Source: Promethearchaeota archaeon
GTDB lineage: Archaea > Asgardarchaeota > Lokiarchaeia > Sigynarchaeales > SOKP01
DNA: 8,316 nucleotides
Assembly (NCBI GenBank): GCA_016839425.1
Contig: JAEOUI010000437.1
Span: 1 to 8,316 of the forward strand
Direction of reading: 5' to 3'
The position numbers and the translations under genes are program-made. Under the pieces are notes generated by a model. It had not been told where the DNA came from and ran no database searches. It worked only from the letters and a program-made list of their open reading frames with translations. Below are positions 1 to 6,603 of the stretch, piece by piece (position 1 is the first letter of the stretch; each line of letters starts with the position of its first letter).

Positions 1-15
1 CAAGAGCTAATAGCA

Positions 16-921
16 ATGAATGATTCTGATGATTTGCGAGGATTTTTTAATCAAAGAGATAAAAATTATATTGATAAATTACAAGCAGAAGTTAATTTTC
101 TTAACGATGAAATACTTAAGCGATTAACTCTAATTACATCAAATGAAAATGAACCAGATAAGGATATTAATGTCTTGACGATTTTAAAAGAAATTCTAAC
201 ATCTCAACGCCAAGAAATTACATGGAAAAACGAAGATATTAAAAATTTGGAAGAAAGATTATATGAATTAGTATTGAGAATTTCTGATCCCGCTTCAAAT
301 CAAAAAACAAAGGTTCAAACAGAAAATTTTCTCATAAATCAATTAAGGAACGATATAGAAGAACTTTTAAAAAAAAACGATTCTTCTCAAAAAAGAATTG
401 AGGATTTGGAATCTCAAGTTTTTGATTTAAATCAACTTATAAAAGAACTTGAGATTGAAAATAGAACCATCCGCTCTGGTTTAGAACATGAGATGATTTC
501 TCAGAATTTACAACTTACTGCTGAATCTGAGCAAAGTTATAAATCTCAAATTGCTGAATTAGAAGAAGAAAATAAAAATCTTGAAGAAAAAAATAGGATG
601 CTCAAGGCAGCTCTATTGATGACTGTCGATAGTGAGACAAAAAACACATCAGATTCTCCTTTAGATTTAAGTGAGGACTCAAAAGTTAATGAAAAAATTA
701 AGGGAGAGAAAAAATTTACGATTAAAGAAGGCCCTACCAGCATTAACAATCCACCAGAATTAGATTCGGAAAAACCAGAACGAAAACGCAAGTGTCCAAA
801 TTGTGGGGCCACCAGCGCTTTCATACTTGAAATTGACGATAAAGAAAACATCATTTATCATAATCCTCGCATTTATGGAAAAAAATATAAATGCGGCGAT
901 TGTAGATATGAATGGCGTTAA
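16..921 (+). CDS. Coiled-coil protein with C-terminal zinc ribbon, function unknown
   Basis: A 301-residue protein of unknown function. Residues about 55-90, 103-152 and 170-200 are rich in Glu, Lys, Leu and Gln with heptad-like spacing and should form coiled coils. Residues about 202-255 are a polar, probably disordered linker. The last 42 residues form a zinc ribbon: C260-x2-C263 and C293-x2-C296, ending in an aromatic Y-x-W-R. This end resembles the C-terminal ribbon of TFIIS/RPB9-type proteins, but the Asp-Glu pair of the TFIIS cleavage hairpin is not present in its usual place, so a transcript-cleavage role is not supported. No membrane segment or signal peptide is seen. The ATG at 16 has no clear ribosome binding site, and the frame is open upstream to base 1 (codons CAA GAG CTA ATA GCA), so the real start may lie outside the window. 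It is convergent with dnaJ, 43 bases apart. Oligomeric scaffold or nucleic-acid binder are both possible. Confidence 0.8.
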   Translation: MNDSDDLRGFFNQRDKNYIDKLQAEVNFLNDEILKRLTLITSNENEPDKDINVLTILKEILTSQRQEITWKNEDIKNLEERLYELVLRISDPASNQKTKVQTENFLINQLRNDIEELLKKNDSSQKRIEDLESQVFDLNQLIKELEIENRTIRSGLEHEMISQNLQLTAESEQSYKSQIAELEEENKNLEEKNRMLKAALLMTVDSETKNTSDSPLDLSEDSKVNEKIKGEKKFTIKEGPTSINNPPELDSEKPERKRKCPNCGATSAFILEIDDKENIIYHNPRIYGKKYKCGDCRYEWR

Positions 922-936
922 TAATGAATAATCTTG

Positions 937-955
937 AAAAAGGGAAAGTGAAAAG
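937..955 (-). terminator. Possible weak T-rich terminator of dnaJ
   Basis: On the minus strand, just past the dnaJ stop, the sequence is pyrimidine-rich with short runs of four and five T. Archaeal RNA polymerase can stop at T-tracts without a hairpin, but these runs are short and the assignment is tentative. No comparable T-run is seen on the plus strand directly after the zinc-ribbon gene. Confidence 0.25.
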
Positions 956-964
956 TTTATAGAT

Positions 965-2092
965 TTAATCCTTGCTTAAATCACGAAATTGTTCGAGTAA
1001 CGATTTCTGTTTGTCTGATATCTTTTTTGGTAAAATAATATTTGCTACGATATATTGATCTCCTTTACCTTTTCCCCTGAGATATGAAACTCCTGCATTT
1101 TTAATTCGAAATTCAGTTCCAAACTGTGTTCCTGCGGGAATGTCCAATTCTTTTGCAATTACCTTATTATTTTTATAATCTAATGTGGGAATTGTAATTT
1201 TTCCGCCTAGAATTGCCGTTACTACATCAATATCGGCTTTTGTATAGAGATCATTTCCTCTTCTGATGAAATTGTCGTTATTTTCGACATCAATACGAAG
1301 ATATAAATCTCCTGGAATTGCGTCAGAAGAAGGAATGTGACCTGCACCTTGCATTTTTAAATGCACACCATCTTCGACTCCGGGTGGTATATTTACACCT
1401 TTCAAAACCTTGGTTTCTTCAATTACTTTTCGACCCTTACAGTTTTTACATTTCTTAGTTATAATTTCTCCCGTTCCATTACAATTTGAACATTCTGTTT
1501 CTCGAATAATCGTTCCAAATCCTGATCGTGTCATTTTTCTCTCTCTTCCTGTTCCTTGACAATCGGCACATTGAGATACGCTAGATTTGTCTTCTGCACC
1601 AGTTCCTTCACAATCATCGCATGGTACATATCTTTGAATGGTAACATCTCGTTTCATACCGAACATCGCCTCCTCAAAGCTTAGTTTAATTCTATGTTCA
1701 ATATCTTGCCCAACTGGTCTTCGCGGTCGGGATGCTCTTCGGCTTCCAAATCCACCAAAATCGCTAAATCCTCCCATTCCTCCAAATCCACCAAATATAG
1801 ACCTAAATAAATCGTCGATTCCAGGAATACCGCCGCTAAAAAAGTCGCTCATATCGACTTGTACTCCGCTAAAACCAAATCTGTCGTAATTCTGTCGTTT
1901 TTGAGCGTCGCTTAATACTTCGTAAGCTTCTTGGATTTCGATAAATTTTTCTTTTGCTTGAGGGTCCGTCTTATTTACATCAGGATGGAACTGTCTAGCT
2001 AATCTCCTATAAGCTAGCTTAATGTCCTTCTCTGTTGCTTCCTTACTTACTCCTAGTACTTCGTAATAGTCTCTCTTGTTTTTCGAACTCAT
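965..2092 (-). CDS. dnaJ: Chaperone DnaJ, class A Hsp40 co-chaperone
   Basis: DnaJ binds unfolded proteins in the cytoplasm, passes them to DnaK and stimulates DnaK ATP hydrolysis. All class A parts are present in the 375 residues: a J domain (about 6-73) with the catalytic HPD at 36-38; a Gly/Phe-rich stretch (about 74-118); a zinc-binding region with four Cys pairs (C158/C161, C175/C178, C201/C204, C215/C218); the substrate-binding C-terminal domains, with the familiar PGDLY near 260-264 and GG-x-I-x-I-PTLD near 296-305; and a dimerisation tail ending near the normal length. The fourth zinc motif is CKNCKGRK rather than the canonical CxxCxGxG. The start is secure because [15 protein letters not shown] matches the usual DnaJ N-terminus. 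There is no Shine-Dalgarno sequence before it, and a TATA-like box lies about 20-27 bases upstream, which suggests a leaderless or very short-leader mRNA. It is divergent from dnaK across 303 bases. Confidence 0.98.
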   Translation of the reverse strand: MSSKNKRDYYEVLGVSKEATEKDIKLAYRRLARQFHPDVNKTDPQAKEKFIEIQEAYEVLSDAQKRQNYDRFGFSGVQVDMSDFFSGGIPGIDDLFRSIFGGFGGMGGFSDFGGFGSRRASRPRRPVGQDIEHRIKLSFEEAMFGMKRDVTIQRYVPCDDCEGTGAEDKSSVSQCADCQGTGRERKMTRSGFGTIIRETECSNCNGTGEIITKKCKNCKGRKVIEETKVLKGVNIPPGVEDGVHLKMQGAGHIPSSDAIPGDLYLRIDVENNDNFIRRGNDLYTKADIDVVTAILGGKITIPTLDYKNNKVIAKELDIPAGTQFGTEFRIKNAGVSYLRGKGKGDQYIVANIILPKKISDKQKSLLEQFRDLSKD

Positions 2093-2110
2093 TGCGTATC
2101 AGTCTTCATT

Positions 2111-2119
2111 TTTTAAATA
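2111..2119 (-). promoter_or_regulatory. Candidate TATA box for dnaJ
   Basis: On the minus strand this reads TATTTAAAA, about 20-27 bases before the dnaJ ATG. Archaeal TATA boxes lie about 24-31 bases before the transcription start, so transcription would begin at or next to the start codon, in keeping with the missing ribosome binding site. The region is so AT-rich that other boxes are possible, for example near 2139-2148. Confidence 0.35.
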
Positions 2120-2166
2120 ATAATGCATGAAACGATTGATTTAATTTCTTTTTTTTATTTCTTATG

Positions 2167-2186
2167 TCATTATTAAGACTTAATGA
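2167..2186. repeat. Short inverted repeat TCATTA-N8-TAATGA
   Basis: Six-base arms at 2167-2172 and 2181-2186 are exact reverse complements with an 8-base spacer. The repeat directly abuts the ATGCAT-containing palindrome at 2186-2204. It may be part of a regulator site between dnaJ and dnaK, but six-base AT-rich arms arise easily by chance. Confidence 0.25.
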
Positions 2187-2204
2187 ATGCATAAATAATG
2201 CATT
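2186..2204. repeat. Inverted repeat AATGCAT-N5-ATGCATT, candidate operator
   Basis: Seven-base arms at 2186-2192 and 2198-2204 are exact reverse complements. Each contains the palindrome ATGCAT, and the two copies are 11 bases apart, about one helical turn. A third ATGCAT lies at 2123-2128, close to the dnaJ start. This layout would suit a dimeric DNA-binding regulator acting on one or both of the divergent chaperone genes. No footprint or comparison supports it here. Confidence 0.35.
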
Positions 2205-2209
2205 TCATA

Positions 2210-2284
2210 AAAATTTTTTATCTTATTATAATCTGTGAACTGATTCTATACGAAAAAATCGAATAATACAAGATAAAATTTTTT
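2210..2284. repeat. Long interrupted inverted repeat between dnaJ and dnaK
   Basis: The arms TTTTATCTT (2216-2224) and AAGATAAAA (2270-2278) are exact reverse complements. Inward pairing resumes for about five more bases (ATTAT at 2225-2229) after a two-base bulge on the right arm, and outward there are further A/T matches after two mismatches. The centre is near base 2247. It could be a cruciform, a looping site or chance in AT-rich DNA. It lies upstream of the best dnaK TATA box, so it is probably not in the dnaK mRNA. Confidence 0.3.
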
Positions 2285-2313
2285 AAGACTTTATAGATTA
2301 TGATATAAAGATC

Positions 2314-2324
2314 ATTATATAATA
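2314..2324 (+). promoter_or_regulatory. Candidate TATA box for dnaK
   Basis: ATTATATAATA is the best TATA-like match before dnaK. Transcription would then start near base 2345 and leave a leader of about 50 bases. Competing AT-rich boxes are present near 2303-2309 and 2335-2342, so the exact promoter is uncertain. Confidence 0.4.
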
Positions 2325-2348
2325 AAATTTTTAATTTTAAATTCATAA

Positions 2349-2365
2349 TTCTATTCTTAATAGAA
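2349..2365. promoter_or_regulatory. Inverted repeat TTCTATT-N3-AATAGAA before dnaK, candidate operator
   Basis: The seven-base arms at 2349-2355 and 2359-2365 are perfect reverse complements around CTT. The element ends 30 bases before the dnaK ATG. If the TATA box at 2314-2324 is used, it sits just after the transcription start, where a bound repressor would block RNA polymerase. As RNA it could also form a short hairpin in the leader. Related half-sites (TTCTA, TAGAA) occur before grpE. Confidence 0.4.
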
Positions 2366-2395
2366 CCAATAAAAAATAACAAGAGATGTGTTTTG

Positions 2396-4375
2396 ATGAG
2401 TGAAGAAAAAAAAACCAAAAAAGAAAAAATAATCGGAATTGATTTAGGAACATCAAACAGTGCTTGCGCCGTATTAAACACTATTACAAGACAACCCGAA
2501 ATTGTACCTGCCGCTGAAGGGAGGACATTAGGAGGTAAAGCATTTCCTTCTTATGTTGCTTTTAATGAGGATGCTCAAAAAATAGTAGGCGAGCCAGCAC
2601 GAAGACAGGCAGTATCAAATCCAGAAGGAACCGTTTTTGCAATTAAGCGAAAAATGGGCACATCGTATAAAGCTAAAGTAAAAGTAGGTTCAGAATACAA
2701 GGAATTTAGTCCCGAAGAAATTTCGGCAATGATATTAAAAAAAATCAAAAACGATGCTTCTGCGTACTTAGGAGAAGAGGTTAAAAAAGCGGTTATAACC
2801 GTTCCAGCGTATTTTAATGACGCCCAGAGGACCGCTACTAAAAACGCAGGAGAAATCGCAGGTTTAGAAGTCGTTCGAATGATAAACGAGCCAACTGCGG
2901 CTTGTTTGGCTTATGGCCTTGATAAAGACACTAAGGACAAGTTGCTTAAGATTTGTGTTTTAGACCTTGGAGGCGGAACCTTCGATATCACATTAATGGA
3001 ATACGGAGAAGGTGTCGTTGAAGTCATGTCTACAGCAGGAGATACTGCTTTAGGCGGAACTGATATGGATAATGCTATAATTGATTGGTTAGTAGAAGAA
3101 TTTAATAAAAAAGAAGGTGTTGATCTGAATCCGGACCAAAAAGCCATGATAAGGATTAAAGACGCAGCAGAAAAAGCAAAAATTGAATTATCTACTACTT
3201 TATCTACTTCAATTAATTTGCCCTATATTACTCAAAAAGGTGGAAATCCACTTCATATGGAAATGGATCTAACAAGGGCTAAATTGGAATCATTAATTGA
3301 GCCCACTCTAAAACGCCTAGATCCTATAATGCAAAGAGCAGTATCTGATGCGAAACTTTCAGCAAACGATGTAGATAAAATTATTTTGGTCGGGGGACCT
3401 ACTAGAATGCCCTCTGTTCAAGAACGCTTCAAAAAATTCTTTGGAAGAGAACCAGAACATAGTGTTGATCCTATGGAATGCGTTGCAATTGGTGCCGCAA
3501 TTCAAGGAGGTGTCATTGCGGGAGATGTTGAAGATCTTCTTTTACTCGATGTTACGCCATTATCTTTAGGTGTCGAAACTTTAGGCGGTGTTTTTACCAA
3601 ACTAATTGAACGAAATACAACGATACCGACAGAAAAGTCGCAAGTTTTCAGTACAGCCGCAGATAGTCAACCCGCAGTTGATATTAATATTTTGCAGGGA
3701 GAACGTACCATGGCAAAAGACAACATTTCTTTAGGTAACTTTCAATTAACAGGAATTCCTCCCGCTCCTCGAGGAATTCCTCAGATAGAAGTCACATTTT
3801 CTATTGATGCCGATGGAATCGTCCATGTTAAAGCTAAAGATAAGGGCACGGGCAAAGAAACAGGTATAACCGTAACAGGAGCGCGAGGTTTAACGGAATC
3901 TGAGATCGCACAAAAAGTCCGAGATGCGGAATTATATGAAGAAGAAGATAAAAAACTTCGAGAAAAAATTGAGACAAAAAATATGGCGGAATCTTTGATC
4001 TATCAAACAAGAAAAATGATGGATGATAACAAAGATAAAATACAGGATAATGAAAAATCGGAAATCGAAAAAGCCATTTCCTCACTCGAAGAAGATATCA
4101 AAACAGACGACATCGAAAGAATCAAACTCGGAATGGAAAACCTTCAGAAATCAATGTATTCCTTTTCCCAAAGAATTTATGGCGACCAATCACAACAACA
4201 AGCATATCAACAGGCTGCTGAAGCAGCTCAAAAAGCCGCAGGCGGAATGGGTGGAATGGGTGGAGTCCCTCCTGGTGGTATGGGTGGTCCTGGAACTGGT
4301 GGCGCTTCATATAAGAAGGAAGAGAAAGACGATAAAAAGAAGGTTGTAGATGTCGATTGGGACGAGGAAGACTGA
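2396..4375 (+). CDS. dnaK: Chaperone DnaK (Hsp70)
   Basis: DnaK is the ATP-driven Hsp70 of the cytoplasm, holding and releasing hydrophobic segments of unfolded proteins with DnaJ and GrpE. The 659 residues contain an actin-like ATPase domain (about 11-380) with phosphate loop 1 GIDLGTSNS (14-22), phosphate loop 2 DLGGGTFD (190-197) and the adenosine loop GGPTRMP (333-339); the linker [12 protein letters not shown] (381-392); a substrate-binding beta domain (about 393-497) and helical lid (about 500-600); and a Gly/Met-rich tail ending in DWDEED. The roughly 25-residue insertion of proteobacterial DnaK, after the KRKMG segment, is absent. [17 protein letters not shown] and GGPTR recall archaeal DnaK such as that of Thermoplasma. 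I start at the ATG at 2396; the TTG just before it would add only one Met. GAGATGTG at 2383-2390 may be a weak ribosome binding site. grpE follows after 76 bases. Confidence 0.98.
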   Translation: MSEEKKTKKEKIIGIDLGTSNSACAVLNTITRQPEIVPAAEGRTLGGKAFPSYVAFNEDAQKIVGEPARRQAVSNPEGTVFAIKRKMGTSYKAKVKVGSEYKEFSPEEISAMILKKIKNDASAYLGEEVKKAVITVPAYFNDAQRTATKNAGEIAGLEVVRMINEPTAACLAYGLDKDTKDKLLKICVLDLGGGTFDITLMEYGEGVVEVMSTAGDTALGGTDMDNAIIDWLVEEFNKKEGVDLNPDQKAMIRIKDAAEKAKIELSTTLSTSINLPYITQKGGNPLHMEMDLTRAKLESLIEPTLKRLDPIMQRAVSDAKLSANDVDKIILVGGPTRMPSVQERFKKFFGREPEHSVDPMECVAIGAAIQGGVIAGDVEDLLLLDVTPLSLGVETLGGVFTKLIERNTTIPTEKSQVFSTAADSQPAVDINILQGERTMAKDNISLGNFQLTGIPPAPRGIPQIEVTFSIDADGIVHVKAKDKGTGKETGITVTGARGLTESEIAQKVRDAELYEEEDKKLREKIETKNMAESLIYQTRKMMDDNKDKIQDNEKSEIEKAISSLEEDIKTDDIERIKLGMENLQKSMYSFSQRIYGDQSQQQAYQQAAEAAQKAAGGMGGMGGVPPGGMGGPGTGGASYKKEEKDDKKKVVDVDWDEED

Positions 4376-4398
4376 ATTTTTAACTCTAAATTAGATTA

Positions 4399-4410
4399 TT
4401 TTTTTATTTT
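4399..4410 (+). terminator. T-tract after dnaK
   Basis: TTTTTTTATTTT begins 24 bases after the dnaK stop codon. Such U-rich 3' ends are typical archaeal termination sites. If used, it would end most dnaK transcripts and leave grpE to read-through or to its own promoter. Confidence 0.4.
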
Positions 4411-4429
4411 ATGTCTCTTAAACAAGAAT

Positions 4430-4449
4430 TTCTATATACGAAGGTAGAA
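4430..4449 (+). promoter_or_regulatory. grpE leader: ribosome binding site and TTCTA/TAGAA half-sites
   Basis: AAGGTAG at 4441-4447 is a plausible Shine-Dalgarno sequence, with four bases between it and the grpE ATG at 4452. The same stretch holds TTCTA (4430-4434) and TAGAA (4445-4449), an inverted pair with a 10-base spacer, using the half-sites of the dnaK element at 2349-2365. The string TTCTATATACGAA here also resembles TTCTATACGAA at 2244-2254 in the dnaJ-dnaK region. Confidence 0.4.
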
Positions 4450-4451
4450 CA

Positions 4452-5171
4452 ATGACTGAGCCAAACCAAAATAAAGATACTATAAATACAACTAAAGATG
4501 AATCAAAAAATAATGATAAGGAACCTTCTCAAACTAACGAATCATCAACTATTAAAGAAGATCAACCAAAACAATTACTCTTAGAGCATTTTTCAAAAGA
4601 CGAATTGCTTGAAAAAATTCAAAGTTTAGAAACAGAATTAGAACAAAAGAATGCTCAACTCGAGGAAAACAACTACTGGAAAAATAAATTTATGCGGCTA
4701 CAAGCAGAATTCGAAAACGCACAAAAACGATGGAATCGAGATCGTCAAAATCTTAGAATTCAGAATGTGGCATCAATTCTAAAGACATTCTTACCCCTCT
4801 ACGATTCGTATAAGAAAGCAATAGATAACGATCCTGAGAACGAGGGTATAAAGCAATTTTATAATCAATTCTTGAACATCTTGCGATCTCAAGAGGGAAT
4901 GGAGATAATGAAGGTCAAGCCAGCTGATAATTACGATTACACTTATCACGAAGCTTTGAGTTCAATAGAAAGGGAAGATCTCCCTCATAACAGCATAGTA
5001 GATGTTGTACAGGATGGTTGGATGCTTGGAAAAGAAGTCCTTAGATACGCGAAAGTCATTACATCTCGAAAACCAAAACCCCCAGAAAATATTGTTGAAG
5101 ACAATTCAGAAACAGAATGTATTGATGAGAAGGTTGAAGATATAGAAAATAATTCTAATTCTAAAAATTAA
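4452..5171 (+). CDS. grpE: GrpE, nucleotide exchange factor of DnaK
   Basis: GrpE is a dimer that opens the DnaK ATPase domain to release ADP, allowing ATP to bind and the client to leave. The 239 residues show a disordered, Asn/Lys/Glu-rich N-terminus (1-45); a long helix or coiled coil for dimerisation (about 46-105) with the family-like RLQAEFENAQKRW (82-94); the helical hairpin segment FLPLYDSYKKAI (113-124); and the C-terminal beta wing, with GMEIMKVKPADNYDYTYHEAL (149-169) and DGWMLGKEVLRYAKV (188-202), the usual DnaK-contacting region. An acidic, Asn-rich tail of about 30 residues extends past the normal end, making it longer than E. coli GrpE (197 residues). The start has a good ribosome binding site at 4441-4447. 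It follows dnaK by 76 bases on the same strand, so co-transcription is possible although a T-tract lies between. Its stop is only four bases from the stop of the convergent membrane-protein gene. Confidence 0.95.
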   Translation: MTEPNQNKDTINTTKDESKNNDKEPSQTNESSTIKEDQPKQLLLEHFSKDELLEKIQSLETELEQKNAQLEENNYWKNKFMRLQAEFENAQKRWNRDRQNLRIQNVASILKTFLPLYDSYKKAIDNDPENEGIKQFYNQFLNILRSQEGMEIMKVKPADNYDYTYHEALSSIEREDLPHNSIVDVVQDGWMLGKEVLRYAKVITSRKPKPPENIVEDNSETECIDEKVEDIENNSNSKN

Positions 5172-5175
5172 TTCT

Positions 5176-6477
5176 TCAGCTTTTTTTTTTATTTTCAATT
5201 AAAAATTGTTTATTTGTATCATTTATTAAAGTTTCTTGAGATAATTCTTCTTGTAAAGATATATAATCTTTGACAATATCAAGTGGTACTTTTAAGATTT
5301 CTGCTTTCATTAATTCAAAATCGTTATCAAGATACATTCTAAGGTTTTTTTCTAATTCGTTCTCAATTTTATTAGCTAACATTAAGGGACTTTTTCGATT
5401 TATTAGTAATTTATAAGCAAAATTTGAAAAAAACAATTGAATTAGCTCGTAGGCTGAAATATATTGATTTGTATCATCAATCTTCTCAACAAGAAGTTTA
5501 ATAAATTTTTCTTCGAATTTATTTGTGAACTTTGTTAAAGTTTCGCGCAAAAATCTAGAAGATCTTGAAGCAACTAGCCCAACAGTAATTAATTTTGAGT
5601 CTTGTATTATGAGAATACCCTTTTCAAGCTTAATTTCAACAGGATCGCCAATTTTTAAAACTTTTTCGCTCATTAATTTCATTGCATTTAGAAATCCAGC
5701 AAAGATCTTCATTTCCTTTTCTTCAAAAATAGACCAATCGTGTTCGAATAATGGATTTCCATCTTTATCTTTTACGATAATTCTATAAATAGTAAAAGGT
5801 AATGTATAGAGTAATTTGGGTTGAATTATGATGAAACAACATAATCCAATGATGGCTGCTCCAAAAATATCATCGGTAAGATAAATAATCGCGGGATCTA
5901 GAAGCACTGAGAGCAGGAAGAGTATGCCCATTACGCTTGAATATAACGCAACTCCAATGACAAAAATTTGAGCGTCTCTTTTCATCGTTAATGGAATATA
6001 TTTTCTTATTTTAAGCCCCCAAATTATTACATTTAAAGTAATCATAACCATTAGTAAATTCCAAGTTAATAATAACAAACCCGTAATCGCTATAACAGGA
6101 AATCCATAATCTGGAATAATTTCGTAATATTGCCATTGAAAAGAAAAAAATAGATATAAAATTCCAATACAGACAACGAAAAGAACGCTTGGGGACAAAT
6201 AAGATTCCTTTGTAATGTAATTGAATCCAACTATAAATATTAAAATGTTAAAGAAAATACCAATAGAGTGAATTGCGTGAAAAAAATAATTTAAATCAAG
6301 TATTGCTATTGCCTGACAGAGATATGAAGCTGATGTAATGATTAAATTTACGCTAATCCATACTAAGGATTTAATTTTTCTTATATCTTTCAAGAAATAA
6401 ATATATATTGATGAAATCAAGGTAAAAATACTCACGATCAAATCAAAGATAACTTCAATAGTAAAATTTAACGACAT
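5176..6477 (-). CDS. Putative 7TM receptor-like protein with cytoplasmic longin-like domain (paralogue 1)
   Basis: No named family was recognised in this 433-residue protein. I see seven hydrophobic helices at about 5-29, 37-60, 64-86, 97-114, 128-155, 168-193 and 197-218. Positive charges cluster in the loops after helices 1 and 5 (KDIRKIK, KIRKYIPLTMKR) and after helix 7, placing the N-terminus outside and the C-terminus inside, the topology of 7TM receptors. Acidic residues lie in or near helices 1 (E8, D12) and 7 (D202, D203). Residues about 226-328 have the pattern strand (YRIIVKD), turn, strand (LFEHDW), helix (255-275), three strands (280-303), helix (305-328), which fits a longin or related roadblock-type fold. 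The remainder is helical and ends in Lys. The neighbour at 6604-7920 is a gap-free paralogue through about residue 380. A signalling role, perhaps through small GTPases, is inference from the fold. A weak AGGA lies 13 bases before the ATG. Confidence 0.85.
   Translation of the reverse strand: MSLNFTIEVIFDLIVSIFTLISSIYIYFLKDIRKIKSLVWISVNLIITSASYLCQAIAILDLNYFFHAIHSIGIFFNILIFIVGFNYITKESYLSPSVLFVVCIGILYLFFSFQWQYYEIIPDYGFPVIAITGLLLLTWNLLMVMITLNVIIWGLKIRKYIPLTMKRDAQIFVIGVALYSSVMGILFLLSVLLDPAIIYLTDDIFGAAIIGLCCFIIIQPKLLYTLPFTIYRIIVKDKDGNPLFEHDWSIFEEKEMKIFAGFLNAMKLMSEKVLKIGDPVEIKLEKGILIIQDSKLITVGLVASRSSRFLRETLTKFTNKFEEKFIKLLVEKIDDTNQYISAYELIQLFFSNFAYKLLINRKSPLMLANKIENELEKNLRMYLDNDFELMKAEILKVPLDIVKDYISLQEELSQETLINDTNKQFLIENKKKS
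5181..5195 (+). terminator. T10 tract, probable terminator of grpE
   Basis: Ten T followed by ATTTT begins nine bases after the grpE stop codon on the plus strand, a strong archaeal-type T-tract. The same bases on the minus strand encode the Lys-rich C-terminus (ENKKKS) of the convergent membrane protein, so the terminator lies inside the neighbouring coding region. Confidence 0.5.
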
Positions 6478-6603
6478 TTTTTTTTTTGAATCCTAACTAT
6501 CAAATAATCAGCGAAGGATGGGATGATTTCGCTTCTTTAAAGGAAAATGTTTAATTTATAGATTTTTCTCTAATATAATTTTTTCGCAATTCCTTTTTAA
6601 GTT
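6478..6603 (-). promoter_or_regulatory. Leader and promoter region of membrane paralogue 1
   Basis: This 126-base gap contains no gene I can support. On the minus strand the ATG of paralogue 1 is preceded by ten A, then TTAGGATT as a weak ribosome binding site. Further upstream is an inverted repeat AGCGAA-N12-TTCGCT (6510-6515 and 6528-6533). TATA-like candidates on the minus strand are CTTTAAAG near 6535-6542 and CTATAAATT near 6554-6562. No T-run terminator for the upstream paralogue is visible on this strand, so read-through from it is possible. Confidence 0.35.
6510..6533. repeat. Inverted repeat AGCGAA-N12-TTCGCT
   Basis: Six-base arms containing three G/C pairs flank a purine-rich 12-base loop, 33-56 bases before the ATG of paralogue 1. 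It could be an operator or a leader hairpin. I see no equal element before paralogue 2. Confidence 0.3.

Noticed and set aside
546..854. Minus-strand open frame opposite the coiled-coil gene
   Set aside because: The Ser/Phe-rich product mirrors the Glu/Lys-rich coiled coil on the plus strand.
1638..1889. Plus-strand open frame opposite dnaJ, Pro-rich product
   Set aside because: The Pro and Asn runs are the reverse reading of the DnaJ Gly/Phe region; no independent signal supports a gene.
2393..2395. TTG as the dnaK start codon
   Set aside because: It is followed at once by ATG at 2396, whose product starts MSEEKK like a normal DnaK; the TTG would add a single residue and worsen spacing to the weak ribosome binding site.
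2218..2481. Minus-strand open frame spanning the dnaK promoter and start
   Set aside because: It overlaps the dnaK start, is low complexity (Ile, Leu, Phe, Tyr) and crosses the inverted repeats; typical of AT-rich noncoding DNA.
4023..4349. Overlapping 108-residue plus-strand open frame within dnaK
   Set aside because: It lies entirely inside the strongly supported dnaK frame and its Lys/Arg-rich product is a by-product of the Gly/Met and Lys/Glu coding of the DnaK tail.
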